Shown: positions 1 through 7,898, numbered from the stretch's first letter. The stretch: DNA of 11,240 nt from an uncultured bacterium (GCA_937916345.1 CALFUE010000166.1:1-11240), one strand, 5' to 3'. Notes: generated by a model not told the origin, from the letters alone. A program made the numbers and translations.

Positions 1-2
1 TT

Positions 3-320
3 ACCGATACCGATGCGCTTGCGTTTTCACGCGGGGCGCTGTGCTGCTTTTCGGTGCTGCACTTTTCCAACGGAGATCTGGCAGGAAAGGAAACCGTGGT
101 CATTGATGAGCCGATTGAAGACGATGCCGAGGCAATTGCCGAAATTGTCCGACAATATTATCTGCCGCGGGAAGGAATGCGCCCCGGTGTAATTCTGCTT
201 CAGCGGGAGCCGGAAGACACGGAAGAGCTGGAGACGCTTCTCAGTGAAGGCAATCGGAGGAAGGTCCGTCTTGAGGTGCCGCAGCGAGGAGAGCGCCGCC
301 GCCTTCGGCGTCACCGTTGA
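3..320 (+). pseudogene. uvrC: UvrC excinuclease subunit, internal fragment cut at both ends
   Basis: UvrC is the nuclease subunit of the UvrABC nucleotide-excision repair complex and cuts on both sides of a DNA lesion. The frame is open from the window edge and reads about 98 codons that match the central UvrC region between the UVR motif and the RNase H-like nuclease core: a start like DTDALAFSRGALCCFSVLHF, then a segment ending IVRQYY, and finally the conserved PQRGERRRL. In UvrC this last motif is followed by a helix of the type 'xxMAxxNA', but here the frame gives RRHR and a TGA at 318-320. Homology therefore stops near 297-300. The N-terminal GIY-YIG half lies outside the window and the C-terminal half is missing. 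It faces the opposite way to all other genes. I read it as a real gene fragment truncated by a join; the family call is secure, the exact break less so. Confidence 0.8.
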
Positions 321-1152
321 GGGCGACACGCTGGCCGAGGTCAGCGCCGAAGGCCGTGGCCTCGACAGTATAATCCCCGGAATAGTCGTAGTCTTTTAAT
401 TTACTAAAGAAGGAAGCGAAATCCACATGCCCCTTCCCGATGGGAAGAACCCGCAGATTTCCCCAGTCCTTCAGCCCGCCGCCGTAATCATTTATATGAA
501 AGTGCCTGATATGTCCCCCTGTCAGCATCCATCTCCACTCCTCCTCAAAAAGAAGCGCGGTCTGGCCGTGGAACTCCGCCATCTTTGTGTCAAACACAAA
601 GCTGACATCAGGATAAGCCTCATAGACGAGGCGCATATCGTACATAGGATCGTGAGTATTACAGATCACATTCTCCACCATAAGAAGAATGCCTTTCTTC
701 TCAGCCATCTCCTTCAGCCTGCCGAAGCGCTCCACATTGCGCCGAATATTCCTGTCGGAGATCAGGCCATTCCACAGATGCAATACCATTCTGTCAGCTC
801 CAACACAGGAGGCTATGTCAAGATTTAATTTAAACTCCAGAATCGCCCGCTCAAAATTTTTTTCATCCTCATCAGTCGTCATTTCATAATAAATATATTC
901 TCCATTTATCAGGCGCACAATACCGCCGCTTAATTGTTCCGAGAGGCTCTTCTGGCAGTGAACCACCGGTATTGGCAGATCAAAACCCGCCAATGTTCGC
1001 ATCATCTCCTCCGCCTCAGGATACCAGGAGTCATATACCATCAACTCCAGCCCGTCACAGACGAGCTGTCCGAACAGTTCCTTTAAATGTCTGTAATCTC
1101 TGTTGTTCGGGCGCCCGAGAAGGGCGCCGGTGGAGCATAATATCTCATTCAT
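241..1152 (-). CDS. Sugar-phosphate isomerase/epimerase-like TIM-barrel protein, C-terminus replaced at a junction
   Basis: This is a member of the xylose isomerase-like TIM-barrel (AP endonuclease 2) superfamily, whose members isomerise or epimerise sugars and inositols using a divalent metal. Visible family elements are the strand/loop MVLHLWNG (about residues 125-132), the metal-ligand-type segment LLMVENV with the acidic residue of ENV, SFVFDTKMAEFHGQ (the DTKM/H region), HIRHFHINDYGG with paired histidines, the loop IGKGHVDF, and YTVEATAFG, whose Glu fits the last metal ligand. After F268 (plus position about 349) the sequence GADLGQRVALNGD... no longer looks like the usual C-terminal helix and runs into reverse-strand uvrC, so the last 35 or so residues are probably foreign and about 15-25 native residues are missing. 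The start ATG overlaps the stop of the permease-kinase gene by 4 nt (ATGA), so it is the last operon gene seen. The substrate cannot be told. Confidence 0.8.
   Translation of the reverse strand: MNEILCSTGALLGRPNNRDYRHLKELFGQLVCDGLELMVYDSWYPEAEEMMRTLAGFDLPIPVVHCQKSLSEQLSGGIVRLINGEYIYYEMTTDEDEKNFERAILEFKLNLDIASCVGADRMVLHLWNGLISDRNIRRNVERFGRLKEMAEKKGILLMVENVICNTHDPMYDMRLVYEAYPDVSFVFDTKMAEFHGQTALLFEEEWRWMLTGGHIRHFHINDYGGGLKDWGNLRVLPIGKGHVDFASFFSKLKDYDYSGDYTVEATAFGADLGQRVALNGDAEGGGALLAAAPQDGPSSDCLH
297..355. other. Suspected inverted junction with a 10-bp inverted repeat
   Basis: GCCTTCGGCG at 301-310 is perfectly inverted as CGCCGAAGGC at 345-354, with 34 bp between. This repeat sits where plus-strand uvrC homology ends (about 300) and where minus-strand epimerase homology ends (about 345-355), so two truncated genes meet tail to tail. 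Head-to-head or tail-to-tail joins at short complementary sequences are typical of template-switch chimeras in multiple-displacement amplification, and can also arise from genomic inversion. The 34 bp between the arms belong convincingly to neither gene. Confidence 0.6.
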
Positions 1153-4079
1153 TGCCTGCCCAGCACTTCCTTTAGCGTTCCCATCAGCTTCGGAATGTCG
1201 ATGGGCTTTGCCACATGGTCGTCCATCCCCGCTTCCTTTGCCGCTGCCACATCCTCCGCAAAGGCATTGGCAGTCATGGCAATGATTGGTATCGACGCAT
1301 ATTCTTTATTTTCAAGAGCCCGTATGGCGCGAGTGGCGTCGTAGCCTCCCATCACAGGCATCTGCACATCCATGAGTATGAGAGAATAGTAGCCCGGCTC
1401 CTTTGCGGTGAGGGCTTCGACCGCCAGCTTTCCGTTGTCAGCAGTATCGATCACAAAGCCCGCCTCACCCAGGATTGCCTTGGCGATCTCCTGGTTGATG
1501 GGGTTATCCTCTGCCAACAGCACACGCATACCGGTGAAATCAATCTCATTTGCGCTCTCCGTTCCCGTTTCCGTGCCGGATGCGCTTCTGTATTCCGTTT
1601 TCTCATCCAGCGTTTCCATGGCGAGATGCAGTTCGAACTCAGTTCCCTCTCCCGGCTTTGTGTGAACCTCTATGGTGCCTCCCATGAGATCGACTATACT
1701 CTTTGTGATGGCCATTCCGAGACCCGTGCCCTGAATGCCGCTTACAGTACTGGTCTTCTCCCGTTCGAAGGCATCGAATACTTTTTCGGCAAACTCCGGA
1801 CTCATTCCTATTCCGGAATCCCTCACCCGCAGCTCAAAGAGAGCTTTCTCATTTTCCCTTCCGGTCTGCCTCAGCAGCACCGTGATCTTTCCGCCCTCGG
1901 GAGTAAACTTATAAGCGTTGCTCACCAGATTAAGGAGCACGCGGTTCAGGCGGTTCTTGTCGCAGAGGACGATGGGGTCTTTGATATCCTCGGAGGCAAC
2001 CATGTAGGTGATGCTCTTCATTGTCATCTGGGTGGCGAACATATCCCTGACCTCTCCCATGGTGTGCACCATATCCGTCCGGACAGGCTCAAGATCCATC
2101 TTTCCGCTCTCGATGCGGCTCATCTCCAGCACATCATTTATAAGCGCCAGCAGGTGATGACTGCTGGTCTCGATCTTGTCCAGATATTCCTCTATCTGAG
2201 GCGGTATATCATTTTCTTTTTTGGCGAGAGTCGTGTAGCCGACGATGGCATTCATGGGAGTGCGGATGTCGTGGCTCATGTTTGACAGGAATATACTCTT
2301 TGCCTTGTTCGACTCCTCGGCCTCATATTTCTCACGCAAAGCCTCCTTCTCCCTCTTTGACATGATGGAATAGACAGAAAACATTATAGCCAGCGCGAAT
2401 ACGATGATCGCCATCTGTATATAGGAATTATTCATTATGGAATCCGAGAGCTCGTCCATCTGGTTCTCCAGATATTCCTCGGACTCCACAGCGATGACCT
2501 CGTCTCTGACGACACCCATCTCCGAAAGCTCCTCGGTATAATAGCTCGCTATGTTGTTTACGACCTTTCCGGTGGATTCATGCGTCATCTGGTTGATCCA
2601 CAAAAGTGAGGTCAGAAATATCATGAACAGCAGCGCGATCCACACGACGATGGACTTGCCCAGTCTTCTCTTTTTATCCTTTGAAAAAATGTATCTGAAA
2701 TAGACGAAGCCTACAATGCTCCACAGCGCCAGAATGAGATATGATTCCGTCTCAAGCCCCGACACAGACCAGGCGTTGGGAACCAGGAGGTACACCGTGA
2801 AGAGCACGGACATGATAAGACCTATGATGCCGGTTACTATAATGCGGCGGTTACCCTTCTCGTAAGCTCTTTTAAGCGCTGCCGCAGAGGTATACCCATA
2901 AGCGATAGAGGCGCTGACCGTGGTGATATCCACGATCCATCCTATGGCGTTTCGCCCCAGAAACGGGATAAAAATCGAGAGAAGCATGCAGAACAGCACA
3001 GCGTTTCCCGGCGTGCCATTTTTATCCAGCTTTATGAACCACTTTGGCAGCAGGCCGTCATCCGCCATCGAAAAGAGCAGACGGCTCAAGGCTATATAAT
3101 TTCCGATGATTCCAGTGAAGATGCTGGCGCAGACCAGGATGCCTATTACGGCTACACCTGCCTTCCCCAGTGCTTCATGGGTAGCAAAAAAAGTCGGTAT
3201 CGCCTCAAACCCTGTAAGCGTCTCCCTCACCGACATATATTCGTACCATCCGTCATATCCTTCCGGCTGAGTGGATGCCGCAATGAGAGTCAGCAATATA
3301 TAGCTCACGGCACCGGTAATCACAGCCGACGCCATGATAGCGAACATTTTTTTTGGCTTGAACATGATCTCGCCGGTGGTATGAGACACAGACTCAAAGC
3401 CCACGAAAGCCCATGGCGCCAGGGCGACTATCCCGAACACGCTGACGAAGCTATCGACTCCCGGAGAAAAGGCAGGCTCGAGGTTTACAGTTTTTTCCGA
3501 AGGATTAAGGAAAAAAACGATAATGAAAACTATGACCACTCCCACTATCATGAATATGGCAAGAACAGTATTCAAGACTGCCGCCGGCTTTTTTAAGTAC
3601 ATTACGAGAAGGCCGCAGAGCACTATGACCGCTATGGAGAGCAGTGCCTCCCCGAGATATATATCATAACCGGCTATCACATAGTGGAACCCGAATCTGA
3701 AGAGATCCCCAAAGATCGCGTGGGCGATGATAACCAGAGCAGTGGCATTTGCCCACAATACAGCTATGTAAGCCAGGGCAACGAACCAGGCGCTCATATA
3801 GCCATGGTCGTAGCCGAAGGTCTTTTTGGTAAATGTATATGTGCCTCCCGCCCCGCCAAAGCTGTTCATCATAAAATGATAGTTCATAGCGATGAAGATC
3901 ATTACGATGGCGCCAACAGTGATACCGATGGCAGTACCTAATGGACCTGCCGCGGGAAGAAACAGAGTTCCGGGCATAACGAATGAGCCCCAGCCGACGG
4001 CACAGCCGAAGGAAAGGGCCCAGACATTTATGGGGCTAAGATAACATTTCAGTCGTGGTTTATTCTCATCCATCTCCAT
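1149..4079 (-). CDS. APC-family amino acid permease fused to a hybrid histidine kinase
   Basis: One 976-residue frame joins a transporter to a two-component sensor. Residues 1 to about 460 form an APC-superfamily amino-acid/polyamine permease with about 12 hydrophobic helices. TM1 carries VGWGSFVMPG, TM6 carries PWAFVGFESVSHTTGE, and the cytoplasmic loop SRLLFSMADDGLLPKWF...TPGNA is classic for the family. After a further helix (about 475-493) comes an acidic, probably extracytoplasmic segment of some 60 residues, another membrane helix (about 553-575), and a short linker. Then follow HisKA with the phospho-acceptor H603 in SHDIRTPMNAI, HATPase_c with N721 in SNAYKFTPEGG plus the DSGIGMS and GTGLGMAI boxes, and a receiver domain (about 850-976) with E857/D858, phospho-acceptor D904 in LMDVQMPVMGG, and HVAKPID. 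All catalytic residues look intact. The likely role is sensing an amino acid, through transport or binding, and phosphorelay to an unseen output. It lies 10 nt after the HD-GYP gene and overlaps the epimerase gene by 4 nt. An assembly fusion is unlikely because the linker region is continuous and in frame. Confidence 0.9.
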   Translation of the reverse strand: MEMDENKPRLKCYLSPINVWALSFGCAVGWGSFVMPGTLFLPAAGPLGTAIGITVGAIVMIFIAMNYHFMMNSFGGAGGTYTFTKKTFGYDHGYMSAWFVALAYIAVLWANATALVIIAHAIFGDLFRFGFHYVIAGYDIYLGEALLSIAVIVLCGLLVMYLKKPAAVLNTVLAIFMIVGVVIVFIIVFFLNPSEKTVNLEPAFSPGVDSFVSVFGIVALAPWAFVGFESVSHTTGEIMFKPKKMFAIMASAVITGAVSYILLTLIAASTQPEGYDGWYEYMSVRETLTGFEAIPTFFATHEALGKAGVAVIGILVCASIFTGIIGNYIALSRLLFSMADDGLLPKWFIKLDKNGTPGNAVLFCMLLSIFIPFLGRNAIGWIVDITTVSASIAYGYTSAAALKRAYEKGNRRIIVTGIIGLIMSVLFTVYLLVPNAWSVSGLETESYLILALWSIVGFVYFRYIFSKDKKRRLGKSIVVWIALLFMIFLTSLLWINQMTHESTGKVVNNIASYYTEELSEMGVVRDEVIAVESEEYLENQMDELSDSIMNNSYIQMAIIVFALAIMFSVYSIMSKREKEALREKYEAEESNKAKSIFLSNMSHDIRTPMNAIVGYTTLAKKENDIPPQIEEYLDKIETSSHHLLALINDVLEMSRIESGKMDLEPVRTDMVHTMGEVRDMFATQMTMKSITYMVASEDIKDPIVLCDKNRLNRVLLNLVSNAYKFTPEGGKITVLLRQTGRENEKALFELRVRDSGIGMSPEFAEKVFDAFEREKTSTVSGIQGTGLGMAITKSIVDLMGGTIEVHTKPGEGTEFELHLAMETLDEKTEYRSASGTETGTESANEIDFTGMRVLLAEDNPINQEIAKAILGEAGFVIDTADNGKLAVEALTAKEPGYYSLILMDVQMPVMGGYDATRAIRALENKEYASIPIIAMTANAFAEDVAAAKEAGMDDHVAKPIDIPKLMGTLKEVLGRQ

Positions 4080-4082
4080 TCC

Positions 4083-4088
4083 CCTCCT
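4083..4088 (-). promoter_or_regulatory. Shine-Dalgarno AGGAGG favouring the second ATG of the permease-kinase
   Basis: A perfect AGGAGG lies between the HD-GYP stop codon (TAG at 4090-4092) and the permease-kinase. It is only 3 nt from the ATG at 4079 but 9 nt from the in-frame ATG at 4073. The second spacing is far more usual, so the protein probably begins MDENKPRLKCYLSP at 4073, two residues shorter than the longest frame. Confidence 0.65.
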
Positions 4089-4089
4089 G

Positions 4090-5778
4090 CTATTTCAGTT
4101 CGAAGGATTTCAGCTCAAACCGTGCGCTGTCCGTCAACTTGAAGAAATCGAGGTATATCCTCTGCAGGAACATATCCATATTATCATTTGAAGTGTCATA
4201 GATCAGCACCAGCAGCTGGTTTTTACCGTAGCGAATGGCAAGGCCTATTCCCTCCAGTGATTTGTTCGTGGAGAAGATCATCGCCTGCATCGCGGTCTCC
4301 ATCTCATCATACGGGCATTCCCTTACCGGTGTCAAAGTGACTACCAGAAGTGACAGCGGCGAGCCGTAGCCGGCGGAAGAATTCTCCACCATGCAGCGCA
4401 GCGGAACCAGTTCATCCCCGCCGTCTTTGAGCTCCTGCCCATAACTCTCCAGCAGCGCGTCCCTCTCCTGACAGAGCTTCTCAAGAAGCATGCTGGTCTT
4501 TATCCTCATATCCATAAAGCGGTACTTGCGGCTTCTCTCATCGAGCTGACGGAGTACTCCGGTATCGAAGAGAACGAGGAAGACATCGAGAAGATCGGGC
4601 TGGAACTGTGTGCCCCGCCCCCTGATCAGCTCGCTCCGGATCTGTTCGTCGGGGAAGCCCTTTCTGTAGATACGGTCGCTCCTCATGGCGTCGTAGGCAT
4701 CCGCGATAGCAACTATCCTGGCATGCAGGGGTATGTCCTCACCGGAGAGCCCCGCAGGATAACCTGTGCCGTCGTATCTCTCGTGGTGGTATCTCGCCAC
4801 AAGCATGGCGCCGGGTATGCTGGCGTTGCTGCTTAATATATCTCCACCAATTGTGGTGTGGGATTTTATGACCATGAACTCATTATCGGTAAGTTTTCCG
4901 GGCTTATTCAGAACAGCATCGGGTATCCCGATCTTTCCGATGTCGTGGATCAGCGCCTCGGCGCGGAGCTGCTCCACCTCTGCATCATCCCATCCCAAAG
5001 CCTTTGCCAGGGCTACAGAGTACTGAGACACTCTGAAGGAATGTCCCTTTGTGTACTTGTCCTTTGCGTCTATAGCGCTGGCAAGAGTCTCAACCATCTG
5101 TATGGACATGATTGAAAGCTTTTCGGATCTCTCCTTTGCCACTGCGGTCTGGCGTTCCACCTCTTCCTTCAGCTTTTCGTCATACTCATCCTCACTGACG
5201 ATTCCGGCATGGTACTGCAGCATTGCCACGGTGTTTAGGAGGATGGCTGTTAAATAGAGCATGGGGTAACAATCCATGAACATCTTTGAGTAAAACTGCC
5301 CCATGTAACCGCGGAGAGGTGTATAAAAAACTATCACGAAGAGGATAAAATAGTAGACAGACAGATAAATGCCGTACTTCACACTGCCAAAATAAGATAT
5401 CGCCAAAGGAACCAGCATAGTCCACAGTATGTCAAAGCCCTCGTTCACGCCGCGCACCGTATACCAGGTAAACACGAATACACTGATAACAAGCGCCGCG
5501 GCGAGAGCGATTTTTCTATTCTTCAGCACACTGGCGGAAAAAGCGATCAACAGCCCGCAAATGAAGACTACGATGGTGAAGAAAACAGTAGAAAATCCCC
5601 TGCCGAAAGCTATGTTTATTATAAGAATAACAAGCCCGGCTAAGGACACAACAAGACCTACCCATGTGTCCGTCACCAGGTTTCTCTCAAGGCGCTTCCC
5701 CACATAAATATCGTGATTCAGCATTTTCCAGTATTCAAAAAATTTGTCTTTAATTATCTTCAGGAACTTAATAAACAT
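4090..5778 (-). CDS. Membrane-anchored HD-GYP c-di-GMP phosphodiesterase
   Basis: HD-GYP proteins hydrolyse the second messenger cyclic di-GMP (and in some cases cGAMP) at a bi- or trinuclear metal site. The 562-residue protein has about six membrane helices between residues 38 and 200, a short coiled linker, and the HD-GYP domain at about 225-415. Signature elements are all present: GHSFRVSQYS, H278/D279 in ALIHDIGKIGIPD, KSHTTIGGDIL, H331/H332 in HHERYDGTGYP (G339-Y340-P341), and IVAIADAYDAM. Catalytic activity is therefore expected. The C-terminal 130 residues look like a worn GGDEF fold: AIRYGKNQLLVLI sits where an active cyclase would show GG(D/E)EF, so no cyclase activity is expected (inference). 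The start is 7 nt after the DUF4317 stop, without a strong ribosome site, suggesting coupling. It directly precedes the permease-kinase, making a shared nutrient-to-c-di-GMP signalling role plausible. Confidence 0.9.
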   Translation of the reverse strand: MFIKFLKIIKDKFFEYWKMLNHDIYVGKRLERNLVTDTWVGLVVSLAGLVILIINIAFGRGFSTVFFTIVVFICGLLIAFSASVLKNRKIALAAALVISVFVFTWYTVRGVNEGFDILWTMLVPLAISYFGSVKYGIYLSVYYFILFVIVFYTPLRGYMGQFYSKMFMDCYPMLYLTAILLNTVAMLQYHAGIVSEDEYDEKLKEEVERQTAVAKERSEKLSIMSIQMVETLASAIDAKDKYTKGHSFRVSQYSVALAKALGWDDAEVEQLRAEALIHDIGKIGIPDAVLNKPGKLTDNEFMVIKSHTTIGGDILSSNASIPGAMLVARYHHERYDGTGYPAGLSGEDIPLHARIVAIADAYDAMRSDRIYRKGFPDEQIRSELIRGRGTQFQPDLLDVFLVLFDTGVLRQLDERSRKYRFMDMRIKTSMLLEKLCQERDALLESYGQELKDGGDELVPLRCMVENSSAGYGSPLSLLVVTLTPVRECPYDEMETAMQAMIFSTNKSLEGIGLAIRYGKNQLLVLIYDTSNDNMDMFLQRIYLDFFKLTDSARFELKSFELK

Positions 5779-5785
5779 AGAATTA

Positions 5786-6946
5786 CTATCTTATCGGAAC
5801 CCCGTTTACAGTGAGATCAGCGGTTATCTCGATCACGAGACACTTCACGCCGTCAATAACCTCCGTTCTCATTATATCACTTCTTCTGGTATTTATCTTC
5901 AGGTCTATATCAGAATTTTTTACTTCGTATTTCCTCGCGGCTACAACATTTTCTGCCGAGAGCTTATCGTCCATCCTAAGCCCCGAATCCGGTGCATTCA
6001 AAACATCGAATTTCTCATCGAAGCAGGTGTCGAACTCCACCAGCTTTGATGCAGGAAGCCCGGTATTCTCAAAGGCCCGCCTGATATCGTTCTTGTCAAG
6101 GCGGATGTCAGTCTCGTCGGACTCATCCTTCCTCTCCTCCACCATATCCGCCAGATTGTCATTTATGGCGATGACGGTATCGAGGTTCGCGTCCTCTCCC
6201 AAAACTTCGCTCACCAGCTCGGTAAAGCTCTCCTTCTGGTGCTTCGCGGGAAGGGGTGCTCTCACATCCAGCGTCTCCGAGAGAAAAGTATTCTGTAAAA
6301 GATCCGTTTTTTTCGTATAGTACAGCAGCGCGGACTCGTCCGCGCCCCTGTCGTTAAAGGCGGGATAGAGGAAGCCTGCCTCAGGCTGCTCTACCCCGAA
6401 AACCTGCTTTAAGGTGTGGATCATCTCGTCCGTCTCATCAAATCCGAGCCCGGGCTTTGTGAGATTCATGGGGCAGATACTGCAGAGTATGTAGGGGTAG
6501 ACCTCGTCCGAGGCGTCCTCCATATCCAGCCCGTCCTTTGTCTTTCCCGGGACATCGTAATTCTGATGTATCAAAAGTATGATATAGCTGCCCACATGAT
6601 CGTAGCTCGCGATGACGGAGTCAAAGAAATCGTCTATGATCCCGTCATCCCCCAGCTCGCTGCGATAGAGATCGGAAAGCATCCCCCGGCCAAAGCTGTG
6701 GTCGGTTGCAAGCTGATCCACAAACTCCATATTTACCAGGTTTTTCCCGATGGTGCCGGAGAGAGTCTTTCTGAAAATATCCAGGTATTTGTACATCTCC
6801 TCGTCCGGAAGATTCAGGAAGGTGGTGGAGAACACCGACTTCTTCTCTTTTTCCGAATTGACATAACATCCCGCCAGGCGGGTGATGCCGCACTCCTCGA
6901 TAGAGTCGTACAATGATTTTATCTCGCTGACTTCTTTTTTATTCAT
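5786..6946 (-). CDS. DUF4317 domain-containing protein
   Basis: The 386-residue sequence matches my recollection of the DUF4317 family, which is common in Lachnospiraceae and related Clostridia and has no established function. Recognisable stretches are the start MNKKEVSEIKSLYDS, ITRLAGCYVNSEKEK, KYLDIFRKTLSGTIGKNLVN, SYIILLIHQNYDVPGKTKDG, ASDEVYPYILCSICPMNL, and GFLYPAFNDRGADESALLYY. It appears full length, soluble and acidic, with no signal peptide or membrane helix. The ATG lies one nucleotide after the TAA of the mutase gene (sequence TAATATG) and the ribosome site is poor, so translation is probably coupled. The next gene, HD-GYP, follows 7 nt after its stop. Its position between a sugar-phosphate mutase and signalling genes gives no firm clue to its job. 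Confidence 0.85.
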   Translation of the reverse strand: MNKKEVSEIKSLYDSIEECGITRLAGCYVNSEKEKKSVFSTTFLNLPDEEMYKYLDIFRKTLSGTIGKNLVNMEFVDQLATDHSFGRGMLSDLYRSELGDDGIIDDFFDSVIASYDHVGSYIILLIHQNYDVPGKTKDGLDMEDASDEVYPYILCSICPMNLTKPGLGFDETDEMIHTLKQVFGVEQPEAGFLYPAFNDRGADESALLYYTKKTDLLQNTFLSETLDVRAPLPAKHQKESFTELVSEVLGEDANLDTVIAINDNLADMVEERKDESDETDIRLDKNDIRRAFENTGLPASKLVEFDTCFDEKFDVLNAPDSGLRMDDKLSAENVVAARKYEVKNSDIDLKINTRRSDIMRTEVIDGVKCLVIEITADLTVNGVPIR

Positions 6947-6947
6947 A

Positions 6948-7305
6948 TTATTTTATCTTTGCCTTGAACTCTTCCGCGATCTTTGCCTCTACTTCGCCGG
7001 CCTTTTCCTTGTCCTTCTCACTGACTGAGATATAGAGTTTGAGCTTTGGCTCTGTGCCCGAAGGACGAACCACAACGGAGCAGTTGCCCTCCAGGAAGAA
7101 TTTGAGCACATCAGACTTCGGCAGTCCGTCGATACCTTTTGAATAATCGTTGAGAGTCTTGACATTCTTTCCTGCTACGGAAGTGATGCCGCTGCGGAGT
7201 GAAGCCATAATATTGTTCATCTTTTCGAAGCCCGCGCTGCCCTCGAACTCGAATGAATAGAGGGTGTTCAGGCAATATCCGTGCTTTGCGTAGATCTCAT
7301 CCAGC
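6948..7305 (-). pseudogene. Phosphoglucomutase/phosphomannomutase, C-terminal remnant
   Basis: This is the mutase part of the hybrid frame, about 120 codons. It holds the end of domain III and all of domain IV of the alpha-D-phosphohexomutase fold, with the RPSGTEPK phosphate-contact loop intact. The enzyme family interconverts hexose 1- and 6-phosphates. In the source genome the complete gene would be the first gene seen in the operon, with DUF4317 starting one nucleotide after its stop. The rest of the gene is not in this window. Confidence 0.75.
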
Positions 7306-7892
7306 TTTTCCAGCTTTTCTCTGTTTTCCTGAAAGGCATAGATGCAGCCCAAGGTAAAGCGGACACCCAGATTATCCATCTCATTCAAACGCAGAATATC
7401 CATAGCTTCCTTTTCCGCCTTGTTCATCATTCCGCAATCCAGATACAGACGCAGACGACGGAAGCGCAAACGGATATAAGGCCGTGTTTCCGGGATCCCA
7501 TAGTAAGAGCCTTCATCATCATCCTCGACGATATGATTCTTTTTCAGCATTTCTTCTGCGAACTGAGCCAGCTTCCCCAGCTCCTCCAGTTCGCTGAGAC
7601 TGTCCTCGGACTCCAAATGGATCTTCTCTGCCCGCGCCTCCAGATTCATTGGATCCAGCCTAACTGCCCGGTTAAGGTATTCCATCTTTTCCGGAAGATC
7701 GTCACTCTCCATTGCTCTGTCATAGCACTCATCGCTGCTGAGATCCTCATTTTCATACAGACCACTTCCCTTAAGCAGATTATGGTGAAACAGGATCTCT
7801 TCTACCGCAGTTTCAAAGTTCATACCATCATCTTCAAGATTGATATCTTCCAGATAGTTTTCCAAAAGTTGTAAAATTTCTTCTTTTTTCAT
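6948..7892 (-). CDS. In-frame hybrid: TPR protein N-terminus joined to phosphohexomutase C-terminus
   Basis: This 314-residue frame combines two unrelated families. Residues 1 to about 195 are helical TPR-like sequence: LNRAVRLDPMNLEARAEK, then GIPETRPYIRLRFRRLRLY, and AMDILRLNEMDNLGVRFTLG. This pattern belongs to a family of bacterial tetratricopeptide proteins. From about residue 196 the sequence is the C-terminal part of an alpha-D-phosphohexomutase (phosphoglucomutase/phosphomannomutase): LDEIYAKHGYCLNTLYSFEF, GFEKMNNIMASLRSG, DYSKGIDGLPKSDVLKFF, and the phosphate-binding loop R276-PSGTEPK. The catalytic-serine, metal-binding and sugar-binding domains, some 400 or more residues upstream in a normal mutase, are absent, so it cannot be an active mutase. 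The changeover coincides with a tandem direct repeat at 7301-7318. A GAGGG ribosome site lies 6 nt before the ATG. A chimeric join or a deletion fusion is more likely than a functional protein. Confidence 0.75.
   Translation of the reverse strand: MKKEEILQLLENYLEDINLEDDGMNFETAVEEILFHHNLLKGSGLYENEDLSSDECYDRAMESDDLPEKMEYLNRAVRLDPMNLEARAEKIHLESEDSLSELEELGKLAQFAEEMLKKNHIVEDDDEGSYYGIPETRPYIRLRFRRLRLYLDCGMMNKAEKEAMDILRLNEMDNLGVRFTLGCIYAFQENREKLEKLDEIYAKHGYCLNTLYSFEFEGSAGFEKMNNIMASLRSGITSVAGKNVKTLNDYSKGIDGLPKSDVLKFFLEGNCSVVVRPSGTEPKLKLYISVSEKDKEKAGEVEAKIAEEFKAKIK
7301..7318. repeat. Tandem 9-bp direct repeat at the TPR/mutase changeover
   Basis: CCAGCTTTT occurs twice back to back (7301-7309 and 7310-7318), encoding the repeated Glu/Lys-Leu of EKLEKL on the minus strand. 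It lies where TPR homology gives way to mutase homology. Short identity of this kind can mediate an in-frame deletion, strand slippage or an assembly/amplification join. Confidence 0.6.
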
Positions 7893-7898
7893 GTTTTT

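Noticed and set aside
1215..2285. Long plus-strand reading frame of 356 codons
   Set aside because: It is an antisense shadow of the histidine kinase and receiver domains, whose conserved motifs are all on the minus strand.
5811..6320. Plus-strand 169-codon frame within the DUF4317 gene
   Set aside because: It is a serine- and phenylalanine-rich antisense shadow with no ribosome site; the minus-strand DUF4317 family match is clear.
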